64,000 nucleotides of DNA from Deinococcus rubellus (lineage in GTDB: Bacteria; Deinococcota; Deinococci; Deinococcales; Deinococcaceae): contig NZ_CP104213.1 in NCBI RefSeq assembly GCF_025244745.1, positions 985,501 to 1,049,500 of the forward strand, given 5' to 3'. The position numbers and the translations under genes were made by a program. Positions 38,540 through 51,797 of the stretch are shown one piece after another. The notes beneath the pieces are model-generated. The model did no database searches and was not told the origin of the DNA. It worked only from the letters and a program-made list of their open reading frames with translations. Numbering within the stretch: position 1 is the first letter of the stretch; every line of letters begins with the position of its first letter.

Positions 38540-39847
38540 ATGATTGACCGTTACCTGACCCCCGACATGAAAGAGTTGTGGAGCGAGGCCAGCCGTTACC
38601 GGGCCTGGCTCAAGGTCGAGCTGAGCGCCCTCAGGGTGCAGGCTGAGATCGGCGAGGTGCCGCCCAGCGCTTACCAAGATTTGCTGCCGCTGAGTGAGGC
38701 CGACCCGCTCGACGAAGCCTTCGCCGTGCGGGTGGCCGAGATCGAGAGCGTGACCCGCCACGACATCGTGGCCTTTACCACCGCCCTGACCGAACGCTAC
38801 GGCGACCCGGCCCGCTTCATTCACCACGGTCTGACCAGCACCGACGTGGTAGACACCGCCCAGAACCTGCTGCTCGACGAGGCGCTGACCACCGTCATGG
38901 CTGACGCCGAGGCACTGCGGGCTGTCTGCCGCGCCCAGGCCGTGACCTACAAACACACGCCCACGATTGGCCGCACCCACGGCATTCACGCCGAGCCGAT
39001 GACCTTCGGCCTCAAGTTTCTCAACTGGATGACCACCCTGGACCGCGATCTGGAGCGCCTGAGTGCGGCCCGTGGACGGGTGCGGGTGGTGATGCTCTCC
39101 GGCTCGGTGGGCACCTACGCCCACGTCAGCCCGCAGGTGGAAGAACAGGTGGCGGCGGCCTGGGGCTGGCAGCCCGCCCCGGTCACCAACCAGACGCTGG
39201 CCCGTGACCGCCACGCCGAGGTGCTGTCGGCCCTGGCGATTTTCGGCACCACCCTGGAAAAGATCTCAGTGGAAATCCGTCACCTTCAGCGCTCGGAAGT
39301 GCGCGAGGCGATGGAGCCGTTCGGCAAGGGCCAGAAAGGCAGCTCGTCCATGCCCCACAAGAAAAACCCGATCCTGACCGAGAACGTGACCGGCATGGCC
39401 CGGCTGCTGCGCGGCTACCTGGTGACGGCGCTGGAGAATGTGCCGCTGTGGCACGAGCGCGACATCAGCCATTCGAGCGCCGAGCGCGTCATTCTGCCGG
39501 ACGCCACCGCGCTCGCCAGTTACGCCACCCGCCGCCTGGCCGGGGTGCTGGAGGACCTGGTGGTGTTCCCCGACCGGATGCTGAAAAACCTCAATGATCT
39601 GGGCGGGCTGGTCTTCAGCCAGCGGGTGCTGCACCTCTTGATCGACGACAAGCAGCTCTCCCGCGAGGCCGCCTACGAGATCGTGCAGCGTAGTGCCCTG
39701 CGGAGCTGGGAAACTGGCGAGGGCCTGCGCGAGCTGCTGGCCGCCGACCCCGAGAACCCGCTGAGTGACCAGGAACTCGGTGAGGCCTTCGATCTGGCCT
39801 GGTATCTGCGCGAGGTGGACCACATCTACGGGCGCTTCGGGCTGTGA
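38540..39847 (+). CDS. purB: Adenylosuccinate lyase
   Basis: 435 residues. PurB acts in two purine steps: SAICAR to AICAR and adenylosuccinate to AMP. The superfamily signature GSSSMPHKKNPILTEN (about 270-285) is intact, with HHGLTSTDVVDTAQ and GRTHGIHAEPMTFG also present. Its short N terminus (MIDRYLTPDMKELWS) matches the bacterial single-domain form. TAGGCT (38526-38531) ends 8 bases before the ATG. No other pur gene is adjacent. Confidence 0.96.
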   Translation: MIDRYLTPDMKELWSEASRYRAWLKVELSALRVQAEIGEVPPSAYQDLLPLSEADPLDEAFAVRVAEIESVTRHDIVAFTTALTERYGDPARFIHHGLTSTDVVDTAQNLLLDEALTTVMADAEALRAVCRAQAVTYKHTPTIGRTHGIHAEPMTFGLKFLNWMTTLDRDLERLSAARGRVRVVMLSGSVGTYAHVSPQVEEQVAAAWGWQPAPVTNQTLARDRHAEVLSALAIFGTTLEKISVEIRHLQRSEVREAMEPFGKGQKGSSSMPHKKNPILTENVTGMARLLRGYLVTALENVPLWHERDISHSSAERVILPDATALASYATRRLAGVLEDLVVFPDRMLKNLNDLGGLVFSQRVLHLLIDDKQLSREAAYEIVQRSALRSWETGEGLRELLAADPENPLSDQELGEAFDLAWYLREVDHIYGRFGL

Positions 39848-39866
39848 AGCTGAACTTCTTTCCCAG

Positions 39867-40313
39867 TTAGCCCACTCCCCCGAACTCGTCCACCGCCTGC
39901 GCCAGATCGTCGGTGGTGGTCGCCTGATACCCGGCCCACGCCCGCCACAATTGTTCCAGCGCCTGGTGTGCTGCGTCCAGGCGATGCTCGACGGCGGCCG
40001 TCAGCTCGTCGCCGCTCTCGGCCAGCGCCACCGTGAGGTCGAGCTTGGCCTTGAGGTAGCGCGACTGCTCGCCGCGCGTGCCGTCATAGACATAGACCAC
40101 CGTGTCCCAGTCGAAGGCCAGCCGACGGAACAGCAGGTCGGCCACAGCGGGGTGGCTGCCCAGGCACAGCCGCGCCGCCGGGGTGCCGTCGGGCGTCATC
40201 AGTTCGCGCCGCAGGCACTCGTCGGCGGCCACCCCGCTGATATCGCGATCAATGGCGGCCCGGAACCGACTTTCGATGTGCTGGCGGGCCGCAGTCTGAA
40301 GGGCATACGTCAT
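39867..40313 (-). CDS. Hypothetical protein
   Basis: 148 residues, no signal peptide or recognisable domain. Acidic-basic helical sequence with WDTVVYVYDGTRGEQSRYLKAKLDLTVALAE, which has a lone Asp-rich beta strand. The ATG at 40313 is supported by a TACAAT box 10 bases upstream. Convergent with purB, 19 bases apart. Confidence 0.6.
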   Translation of the reverse strand: MTYALQTAARQHIESRFRAAIDRDISGVAADECLRRELMTPDGTPAARLCLGSHPAVADLLFRRLAFDWDTVVYVYDGTRGEQSRYLKAKLDLTVALAESGDELTAAVEHRLDAAHQALEQLWRAWAGYQATTTDDLAQAVDEFGGVG

Positions 40314-40614
40314 AACTTTGTCGATTGTATTATGCCTTGGGCAGAATGGCAAGCTCCTTTTTTCAGAATGTCCGGAAAATCCTGACTTTTCTCATCTGTT
40401 GCTGGCTGCAGTCGTGGTTTCTAGCTGCCGACTCGCTCCTTCAGAACAAGGCAGAATGGTTATCAGATGAGAAGCAAGTCGCATATTTCACCAGAAGGAG
40501 TCTTCTGGATTTCATCGTGCCCTGAACCCGGTGAGATGAGGAGCGCCTCGACAAATCCTTCATTAAAAGTAATTTGCTTACATTTTGAGCTGCCGGGGCG
40601 GTACCCTTGAACAC
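40314..40614. other. AT-richer intergenic region before the BON/LysM gene
   Basis: 301 bases, visibly less GC-rich than its neighbours. A plus-strand frame from 40325 (alternative ATG 40346) to 40525 encodes 59-66 residues (MASSFFQNVR... with a Cys/Trp-rich hydrophobic stretch). It has no ribosome-binding site or promoter-box support and is not called as a gene. The BON/LysM promoter box is TACCCT (40602-40607). Confidence 0.35.
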
Positions 40615-41415
40615 ATGTGGCCCTTTGGAAAATCGACAGCAGACCGTGTTAAGGAAGCCCTCAACGCTCAGCCGCAGCTCAAGGACCTGGGCTTGCAGGT
40701 CAGCGAAAGCGGCGGCAACGTCACGGTGGCGGGCATGGTGCCCAATGACCGCTACGGCCAGCTTGTCACGGTGATCGCCGAAGGCATCAACGGCGTCAAG
40801 AACGTGGATATCAGTGGGCTGGTGGCCCAGGCACCCGCCGAGGTGCAGGTCAGTGCGCCCACACCCAGCGTTGAGGTCGGTGGCTCGCAAGACGATGCCA
40901 GCAGCGTCACCGAGACCGGCTCGCAGGGCGGCAGCGTGATGCAGAGTGATCCTGTTCCCAGCCCGGCCAGTACAAGCGCCGACGACGCCATCGCCCAGGC
41001 CGTGGAAAGCAGCAAGATCGCCAAGGCGGTCTACCATGCCATCCGCAGCAACGGCGAACTCGCCGACGACCCGATCGACGTGCTGCAAAGCGGCAAGAGC
41101 GTCATTCTGCGCGGCGCGGTGGACAGCGACCATGAGCAGCGTCTGGCCGAGCAGGTCGCGCGCGGCGTGGCGGGCGTGGCGGGCGTGGACGTGAGCGGCC
41201 TCAAGGTGGTCGCTCAGGCCAAGGAAATGCACAAGGACCGCGACGAGAAGAGTGGTGACGCCACTTACACCATCAAGTCGGGCGATACTCTCAGCGCCAT
41301 CGCCGAGAAGTATTTCGGAGACGCCATGCGCTATAAGGACATCGCTCACTTCAATAACATCTCCGACCCTGACGCTATTCAGGCGGGGCAGGTCATCAAG
41401 ATTCCCAGCGCCTGA
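40615..41415 (+). CDS. BON-BON-LysM protein
   Basis: 266 residues, no signal peptide. Two BON domains (about 8-65 and 122-190; GGNVTVAGMVPNDRYGQLV and GKSVILRGAVDSDHEQRLAEQV) are separated by a Ser/Asp-rich linker. A C-terminal LysM (218-266) reads YTIKSGDTLSAIAEKYFGDAMRYKDIAHFNN. E. coli Kbp/YgaU, a potassium-binding protein, has one BON and a LysM; here there is an extra BON. The linker with SQGGSV is unusual. TACCCT (40602-40607) ends 7 bases before the ATG; a bidirectional terminator follows. Confidence 0.85.
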   Translation: MWPFGKSTADRVKEALNAQPQLKDLGLQVSESGGNVTVAGMVPNDRYGQLVTVIAEGINGVKNVDISGLVAQAPAEVQVSAPTPSVEVGGSQDDASSVTETGSQGGSVMQSDPVPSPASTSADDAIAQAVESSKIAKAVYHAIRSNGELADDPIDVLQSGKSVILRGAVDSDHEQRLAEQVARGVAGVAGVDVSGLKVVAQAKEMHKDRDEKSGDATYTIKSGDTLSAIAEKYFGDAMRYKDIAHFNNISDPDAIQAGQVIKIPSA

Positions 41416-41422
41416 TCTTCAC

Positions 41423-41464
41423 AATAAAACGGGCCGCTTCTTAACCGAGGCGGCCCGTTTTATT
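41423..41464. terminator. Bidirectional terminator between the BON/LysM gene and ruvB
   Basis: AATAAAACGGGCCGC (41423-41437) and GCGGCCCGTTTTATT (41450-41464) pair perfectly over 15 bp, with T tracts on both strands. Confidence 0.9.
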
Positions 41465-41472
41465 GGTTCAAT

Positions 41473-42477
<1,005 letters not shown>

Positions 42478-42563
42478 GGTTCCAGTGTAGCTCAATTCTG
42501 CTATTTACGAAATAGGGGAGGGAAGTGTAGGTCTGAGCGTGTTTGGTTCTAGACTCAACCGAC

Positions 42564-42971
42564 TCAGTCCAGTGCTTCTTGCAGCGCGTCCCAGGCCAGC
42601 AGGGCGCAGCGGCGGCGGGCCAGCAGCTTGCTGACGCCTGCCAGGGCTGCCAGTTCGCCCAGCGTCTCGGCGGGCGGCTCACCCTGCACCATCGCCCGGA
42701 ACTGCGCAGCCACGTCTGCCGCTTCCTGACGGGTCAGGCCGCCGAGACGCTCGGTCATGAGGCTGGCGCTGGCCTGTGAGATGGCGCAGCCTTTGCCCTC
42801 AAAGCTCAGCCGGAGGTGTTCGCCGCTGAGCTGCACCCAGACCGTGATCTGATCGCCGCAGCCGGGATTCTGGCGCTCGGCGTGGGCAGCGTCCGGCAGC
42901 GTGCCGACATTGCGCGGGCGCTGCTGGTGCGAGCTGATGATCTCACGGGCAAGGGCGTCGGGCAGCTTCAT
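42564..42971 (-). CDS. sufU: SufU-family iron-sulfur cluster assembly scaffold
   Basis: 135 residues. Three conserved Cys: NPGCGDQITV, GKGCAISQASASLMTERL and RRRCALLAWDALQ. These correspond to the zinc/cluster ligands of SufU/IscU-like proteins; the G-x-G-C-A-I-S motif is diagnostic of SufU. It assists SufS in Fe-S assembly. Starts at ATG 42971 (MKLPDALAREIISSHQQRPRN). No suf operon is adjacent. Confidence 0.85.
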   Translation of the reverse strand: MKLPDALAREIISSHQQRPRNVGTLPDAAHAERQNPGCGDQITVWVQLSGEHLRLSFEGKGCAISQASASLMTERLGGLTRQEAADVAAQFRAMVQGEPPAETLGELAALAGVSKLLARRRCALLAWDALQEALD

Positions 42972-43035
42972 CCCTGTATTGTGCGGCGGTGGCTGCCGCG
43001 CAGAATATGAGACAGATGATGTTAGGAGACAGGCA

Positions 43036-44001
43036 ATGAAGTCGGGGCCGGTGGTGGTGGCAGGCGGCCTCAACACCGACATTCTCAGTCGCCTGCCCGC
43101 GCCGCTGCGGCTGGGCACCAGCAACCCCGCCCACACGACCTTCTCGCCCGGCGGGGTGGGCCGCAACCTGGCCCAGAATCTGGCTCAGCTCGGCGTGCCC
43201 ACCCGGCTGCTGGGGGTGGTGGGCGACGACGCCTTCGGCGAGAGTCTGCTGAACCTGACCGCCGCCAGCGGGGTGGACGTGTCAGGGGTGCTGCGGCGGG
43301 CGGGCCCCAGCGGCAGCTATCTGGCGGTGCTGACTGAGGACGGTGAACTTCACGCGGGGCTGAGCAGCATGGCCCTGACCGCTGCCCTGACGGACGCTGA
43401 GGCGCAGCGCTGGGCCGGGCATCTGGACACCGCCAGCGCCCTGATTGTGGACGCCAACCTGCCGCCCGAGGTGGTGGCCCGGCTGCTGGACGAGGCGGCC
43501 CGGCGCGGCGTGCCCAGTGTGCTGGAGCCGGTCAGCGCGCCCAAAGCTGGGCGACTGCGCCCGCTGCTCTCACCTGCGCGTCCGGTGTGGCTGCTCAGCC
43601 CAGACCGGGCCGAACTCGCCGCACTGACGGAACAGAACCTGACTGCGGCTGACGACGCTGCCCTCCTGGATGCAGCCCAGCAACTCCGGCAGCGCGGGGC
43701 TGACTTCGTGCTGATCACCCTCGGCCAGCGCGGCAGCTGGCTGGTGGGGGAGGGGCTTCCCATTCACACGCCCGCCCGGCAGGCGCAGGTGCTCGACGTG
43801 ACCGGGGCCGGAGACGCCCTGCTCGCCGGGCTGATCGCCGCCCGCTGGTACGGCCAGGGCTGGCCCGACGCGCTCAGACAGGCCCATCTCTGCGCCGCCC
43901 TGACCATCGAAGCGCTGGGGGCGGTGCGCGCTGACCTGTCGTCGGAACGGCTGCTGGCTGAGTGGGGCCGCCCCGTGCTTTTGCTCTCCTCAGCCTTCTA
44001 G
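43036..44001 (+). CDS. psuK: PfkB-family kinase, probably pseudouridine kinase
   Basis: 321 residues. Ribokinase-type fold: AGGLNTDILSR start, FSPGGVGRNLAQNLAQLGV (sugar-binding), and the C-terminal DVTGAGDALLAGL with the catalytic Asp and anion hole. Assigned to pseudouridine because it is directly followed by the PsuG gene. The product phosphorylates pseudouridine to its 5'-phosphate. AGGAG lies 7 bases before the ATG. Confidence 0.85.
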   Translation: MKSGPVVVAGGLNTDILSRLPAPLRLGTSNPAHTTFSPGGVGRNLAQNLAQLGVPTRLLGVVGDDAFGESLLNLTAASGVDVSGVLRRAGPSGSYLAVLTEDGELHAGLSSMALTAALTDAEAQRWAGHLDTASALIVDANLPPEVVARLLDEAARRGVPSVLEPVSAPKAGRLRPLLSPARPVWLLSPDRAELAALTEQNLTAADDAALLDAAQQLRQRGADFVLITLGQRGSWLVGEGLPIHTPARQAQVLDVTGAGDALLAGLIAARWYGQGWPDALRQAHLCAALTIEALGAVRADLSSERLLAEWGRPVLLLSSAF

Positions 44002-44036
44002 CCTCTCGGTCCCGCAAACCCGTTACCCTGGGCAGC

Positions 44037-44987
44037 ATGTCTCATCCCCTGCTCGATTTTGCGCCCGAAGTGGCCCAGGCCATTCAGGACCGCCGCCCGC
44101 TGGTGGCCCTGGAAAGCACCATCATCAGTCACGGTATGCCTTACCCGCAAAACGTCGAGACGGCCCGCGAGGTCGAAAGCCTGATTCGCCTGGCCGGGGC
44201 CGTGCCCGCCACCATCGCCGTGATCGGTGGGCGGCTCAAGGCGGGCCTGAGTGATGACGAACTCGAAATCCTCGGCACCGACAAGTCCGTGCAGAAGATC
44301 AGCGTGCGCGATCTGCCCATGACGGTGGCGACAGGCGGACACGGTGCGACCACCGTCGCCACCACCATGCGGATTGCGGCGCTGGCAGGTATCCGGGTGT
44401 TTGCCACCGGCGGCACCGGGGGGGTGCACCGGGGGGCCGGGCAGACCTTCGACATCAGTGCCGACCTGATGGAACTGGCCCGCACGCCCGTCGCGGTGGT
44501 CAGCGCCGGGGTCAAGAGCATTCTCGACATCAGTCTGACGCTGGAATACCTGGAGACCCAGGGCGTGCCGGTCATCGGCTTCGGCGCGGCTGGGTTCCCC
44601 GCCTTCTACAGCCGCGAGTCGGGCTTCGCCGCGCCGCTGGTGGCCGAGAGCGCTCTGGCAGTGGCCCGCGCCCTCTTCGCCCAGTGGTCGCTGTCCCTGC
44701 CGGGCCGGACGGCGGGCGGCGCGCTGATCGCCAATCCCATTCCTCAGGAAGCTGAGATCGGCCGTGCCGAGATTGACCCGGTCATTGAGCAGGCCCTCGC
44801 CGATATGGCCGCGCAGGGCATCAAGGGGAAAGACACTACCCCGTACCTGCTGGGCCGCATCGTGGAGATCACCGGGGGCCGCAGCCTGACGGCCAATATC
44901 GCCCTGGTCAAGAACAATGCGGTGGTGGCTGCGCAGATTGCCGCCGAATTGCGAGCGCTTGAGACGGCCCACGAAAACGGTGACTGA
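44037..44987 (+). CDS. psuG: Pseudouridine-5'-phosphate glycosidase
   Basis: 316 residues. Family motifs: LVALESTIISHGMPYPQN, IAVIGGRLKAGLSDDELE, TVATGGHGATTVATTM, FATGGTGGVHRGAGQTFDIS, VSAGVKSILDISLTLEYLETQGVPVIG and ANPIPQEAEI. The conserved Glu and Lys residues of the active site (ALESTI, GGRLKAG, AGVKSIL) are all present. It splits pseudouridine 5'-phosphate to uracil and ribose 5-phosphate. TACCCT (44024-44029) ends 7 bases before the ATG, so it may have its own leaderless start beside read-through from psuK. Confidence 0.95.
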   Translation: MSHPLLDFAPEVAQAIQDRRPLVALESTIISHGMPYPQNVETAREVESLIRLAGAVPATIAVIGGRLKAGLSDDELEILGTDKSVQKISVRDLPMTVATGGHGATTVATTMRIAALAGIRVFATGGTGGVHRGAGQTFDISADLMELARTPVAVVSAGVKSILDISLTLEYLETQGVPVIGFGAAGFPAFYSRESGFAAPLVAESALAVARALFAQWSLSLPGRTAGGALIANPIPQEAEIGRAEIDPVIEQALADMAAQGIKGKDTTPYLLGRIVEITGGRSLTANIALVKNNAVVAAQIAAELRALETAHENGD

Positions 44988-45177
44988 GCAGGAACCCCGT
45001 CTCCCTTATTGTGCAACAAAAAAATTCCGTCTAGCACGGTGTCGAGCTTCCGTAACCTGGTGATTTGACAGGGTGCGGCGCGCGTGCCACCATGACTCAC
45101 CCACATCGTTCAATATCGCCGTTTTCTGTTCAGGGTTTCTGGGAGCGGCGGGTGAGTTTTTTCTTTGGAGGTTCCTT

Positions 45178-46323
<1,146 letters not shown>

Positions 46324-46347
46324 CCTTCAAATAAAACAGGCCAAATA

Positions 46348-46382
46348 AAATGGGCCGCCCGGATGATTCGGGCGGCTTCTGT
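46348..46382. terminator. Bidirectional terminator after the Liv-type binding protein
   Basis: GCCGCCCG (46354-46361) pairs with CGGGCGGC (46369-46376). T-rich sequence follows on the plus strand and an AATAAAA tract precedes it, giving a T tract for the minus strand. Confidence 0.8.
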
Positions 46383-46410
46383 TCGTTTGGGTATCTTCGT
46401 GCGGTGGCGC

Positions 46411-46905
<495 letters not shown>

Positions 46906-46986
46906 CTTAAGACGCTAGTGTGCGGGCGTCTACGATTTGCCATGTGTGAGGCGGCTGCTTTAAGAGAATGTAAAGGAGAATCCATT

Positions 46987-48756
46987 TTGTTGCTGACCCG
47001 TTTTGCACCCCGCGTGCTGCTGTTCTCATCGCTGCTGATCGCTGCCGCCGCGCTGCCTGCCGCCCAGGCCGCCGCGCCGACCCTGAGCTGGTCCAGAAAT
47101 GTCAAGGCCCTCGGTGCGCTGAGCGTGGCCGACAACGGCGACGTGCTTCTGATCGGCTCGGACGCCAAGCTGCACCGCTTTGACAGCACTGGCAAGGAGT
47201 TGTGGGCCTTCGCGCTCGGCGACATTGGCCGTGCTGCGCCGGTCATCACGATGCAGGACGTGACGCTGGCAGTGGCCTACGACGACACCGTCTATGCCAT
47301 TGACCCGAAAGGCCAGAAGCTCTGGAGCGTGCGCCTCGACGGTGACCTCTACGCCTCGCCCACCCTGCGTAGTGACGGCAGCATCATTGTGGCCAGCAGC
47401 GGCGGCACGGTGTATGCCCTGAACGCCCAGGGTGGCCAGCTCTGGAAGTACAAGGTCGGCGCGCCGGTCTTCAGTTCGCCGGTCATCACCCCGGACGGCA
47501 GCGTCGTGTTCGGTACCCAGGGCAACCAGGTCGTGGCCCTGACAGCAGACGGTCAGTTGAGCTGGCGCTTCCGTACCGGCGGCACGGTGTTCAGCAGCCC
47601 TGCGCTGGACGCGGCGGGTAACCTGTATTTCGGCTCTGGCGACAAGAAAATCTATAGCCTGACCCCCGGTGGCGAGCTGAGGTGGTCGCGGGCCACCGCC
47701 TCGTTCGTGAATGCCAGCCCGATCATCACCTCGCAGAACCTGGTGGTGGTGGGCAGCTACGACGGTAACGTCTATGCCCTGAGCACCGAGGGCAAGGACG
47801 CCTGGGTGTATCCGGCGGGCGCGGCGGTGGCGGCCCCGGTCGCCGAACTCGCAGGCGGCACGCTGCTGGTGGGCGATATGGGCGGCAACCTCCACGCCAT
47901 CGGCCCGAATGGTCAGGCGCTGTGGACCCTCAAGGTGGGCGAGCGGATGGACACCAGCGTGAATGCCAGCCCAGCCGGAACGCTGTACTTTGCCACCGCC
48001 AGTGGCCAGCTCAGCGCGGTATCGGGCCTCGCGCCGCTGGCTGACGGCCCCTGGACCTACTACCGCAGTATTGCCTCGGGCGCGGGCCGCCGCCTCAGCG
48101 AGACGGAGGCCGCCCGCCTGACGGTCCTCAAGCGCCCCGCCGCCCTGAAAGCGCTGGCGGTGGCCGCTCAGCAGGCGGTGGTGGCCCAGGCACCCGCTGG
48201 ACAATCCCCTGCTGGACAGTCCCCTGCGGTCAAGCCGCCCGTTGCACAGTCCCCAGCCGCTCAACAACCAGTCGCCCAGTCGCCTGTCCAAGCGCCGACC
48301 CCGCCCGTGACTGCTCCAGTCAAACCGTCCACACCCGTCGCCGTCAAGCCGCCGCCCGCTCCCGATCCCGACGCGCTGGCCCAGGCAGCGGGTGCGCGGG
48401 CCATAGCCGATCACGGCCAGATCGTTGTGCCGCTGCCGGAAGTGCTGGGCGCACTGGGGGCCAGCGTCATGGTGCAGACGCCGCGCAGTGTCACGGTGCA
48501 GCGGGGCAAGGACACCAGTACCCTGCCGCTGCACTGGCTGGGCAGCGGCCCCCAGCGCGGTGCCTGGCTGGCCCTGGCCGATCTGGAGCGCCTCAAGGTC
48601 GGGGGCGTGGCGGGCGTCAACCGGTACGTCGCTGGGGTCTACAGCCTGCAACTCGGCAACCAGGCGGCGCTCAGCTTCAAGCTCGATCTGCCGGGGCTGC
48701 TGCCGATCCGGCCCGTCAGGGAGTTCCCCAACGTGATCGAGCAGCCCGGTCAGTGA
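46987..48756 (+). CDS. Secreted PQQ-like beta-propeller with a copper-amine-oxidase-type stalk domain
   Basis: 589 residues. A signal peptide (about 1-30, ending AAQA) is followed by seven PQQ-like blades (40-360) with repeated 'G-x-(V/I)-Y-A-L-x-x-x-G-x-x-x-W' motifs such as GTVYALNAQGGQLWKYKVG. A Pro/Ala/Gln/Ser-rich linker (400-460) leads to IVVPLPEVLGALGASVMVQTPRSVTVQRG, the copper amine oxidase N-terminal-like (stalk) fold. It shares the propeller type with the RqkA-like kinase at 765. Translation probably starts at TTG (46987): AAAGGAG lies 7 bases upstream and no ATG or GTG fits a signal peptide. Confidence 0.8.
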   Translation: MLLTRFAPRVLLFSSLLIAAAALPAAQAAAPTLSWSRNVKALGALSVADNGDVLLIGSDAKLHRFDSTGKELWAFALGDIGRAAPVITMQDVTLAVAYDDTVYAIDPKGQKLWSVRLDGDLYASPTLRSDGSIIVASSGGTVYALNAQGGQLWKYKVGAPVFSSPVITPDGSVVFGTQGNQVVALTADGQLSWRFRTGGTVFSSPALDAAGNLYFGSGDKKIYSLTPGGELRWSRATASFVNASPIITSQNLVVVGSYDGNVYALSTEGKDAWVYPAGAAVAAPVAELAGGTLLVGDMGGNLHAIGPNGQALWTLKVGERMDTSVNASPAGTLYFATASGQLSAVSGLAPLADGPWTYYRSIASGAGRRLSETEAARLTVLKRPAALKALAVAAQQAVVAQAPAGQSPAGQSPAVKPPVAQSPAAQQPVAQSPVQAPTPPVTAPVKPSTPVAVKPPPAPDPDALAQAAGARAIADHGQIVVPLPEVLGALGASVMVQTPRSVTVQRGKDTSTLPLHWLGSGPQRGAWLALADLERLKVGGVAGVNRYVAGVYSLQLGNQAALSFKLDLPGLLPIRPVREFPNVIEQPGQ

Positions 48757-48817
48757 GCGCGCTCAACCGTCTGCTTCCCGACACACCCGGCAGCCCCACG
48801 CTCCTAGACTGAGCCGT

Positions 48818-49099
48818 ATGAAAGCCATCTGGAACAATCAGGTCATTGCCGAGAGTGACAATACGGTGGTCGTGGAAGGCAACCATTACTTTCCACGCAG
48901 CAGCGTCAAGAGCGAGTACTTGACCAGCAGCCAGACGCATTCGGTGTGCCCCTGGAAAGGCACGGCCAGCTACTACACCCTGACAGTGGGCGGCAAGAAC
49001 AACCCCGACGCCGCCTGGTACTACCCGCAGCCCAAGGACGCCGCCAGGGAGATCACCGATCATCTGGCGTTTTGGAAAGGTGTGGAAGTCAAAGCCTGA
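48818..49099 (+). CDS. DUF427-family small protein
   Basis: 93 residues. Conserved DUF427 features: VVVEGNHYFPRSSV, THSVCPWKGTASYYTL and AAWYYPQPKDAAREI, a single beta-rich domain with a conserved CPWKG motif. Function unknown. TAGACT (48805-48810) ends 7 bases before the ATG, so leaderless. A bidirectional terminator follows. Confidence 0.88.
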   Translation: MKAIWNNQVIAESDNTVVVEGNHYFPRSSVKSEYLTSSQTHSVCPWKGTASYYTLTVGGKNNPDAAWYYPQPKDAAREITDHLAFWKGVEVKA

Positions 49100-49125
49100 A
49101 AGCTTGAGCCTGATGCAGCGCAAAA

Positions 49126-49163
49126 GACGTGAGCGGTCCCCGGGCAGGGGGGCCGCTCACGTC
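49126..49163. terminator. Bidirectional terminator between the DUF427 gene and prs
   Basis: GACGTGAGCGG (49126-49136) pairs perfectly with CCGCTCACGTC (49153-49163); T-containing sequence lies on both sides. Confidence 0.75.
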
Positions 49164-49179
49164 TCGTCTTTGTCTGGAT

Positions 49180-50142
<963 letters not shown>

Positions 50143-50304
50143 GGAAGAAGTCCTCCGGGAGACGGAATACCGGGCAAAGGGCCAGTGGGCGGCGGGTGAG
50201 TGCTGGCTTATTGTAAGCGGGCCGGGCCAGGAAACGTGGGATCCGAGCATCAACTGGTTCAGCGTTCCCCGGTGGGTGACACCAGGGGTCAGACTCATTT
50301 CTAC

Positions 50305-50981
50305 TCAGCCGATCTCCTTGGGTCCCTTCAACCCGGTGCGGCCCTCGCGCGCCTGCAACACGCGGGCCACGTCGCCGGGCGTCACACCGACCTCGGCCAG
50401 CGCGAACAGGGTATGAAACAGCAGATCGGCGGTCTCGGTGGCGAGTTCGGCCCGGTCTCCGTTCTTGGCGGCCAGCAGCACTTCCCCGGCCTCCTCGCTG
50501 ATCTTCTTGAGCACCCGGTCCAGGCCGCCCGCGTGCAGCCGCGCCACGTAGCTCTGCTCCGGCAGGGTCGTGAGCCGCTCGCGGATGGTGGCGTAGACCC
50601 GCTCCAGCGTGCCGTCCAGACCATTTTCCTCTGAAACGGCGGTCTGCGTTTCTGTCAGCAGGGGCCGGTGAAAGCAGCTGTACTCGCCGGTATGGCAGGC
50701 CGGGCCCGTCTGCTGCACCCGGTAGAGCACGCTGTCACCGTCACAGTCGAGGGACACGCTCTCGATGTGCTGGAGGTGGCCACTGGTCAGCCCCTTGATC
50801 CACTGCTCGCCGCGTGAGCGCGAGAAGTAGGTGCCCTGCCGGGTGGCCAGCGCGTGTTCAAGGGCTGCCCGGTCGGCATACGCCTGCATCAGCACTGCGC
50901 CGGTCTGGGCGTCTTGCACCACCACCGGCACCAGCCCATCGGAACCGAACTTCACGGCGTCCAGGTTCAATGTTTCGGTCA

Positions 50982-50985
<4 letters not shown>
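50305..50985 (-). CDS. hisIE: Bifunctional phosphoribosyl-AMP cyclohydrolase/phosphoribosyl-ATP pyrophosphohydrolase
   Basis: 226 residues. The N-terminal HisI domain has [35 protein letters not shown] and the metal-binding [21 protein letters not shown]. The C-terminal HisE domain (125-226) reads [44 protein letters not shown]. They catalyse two consecutive early steps of histidine synthesis. The ATG at 50985 overlaps the hisF stop as ATGA. Confidence 0.96.

Positions 50986-51797
<812 letters not shown>

Noticed and set aside
50143..50298. N-terminal extension of Prs
   Set aside because: No homology to Prs; GGAGGA supports the ATG at 50142.
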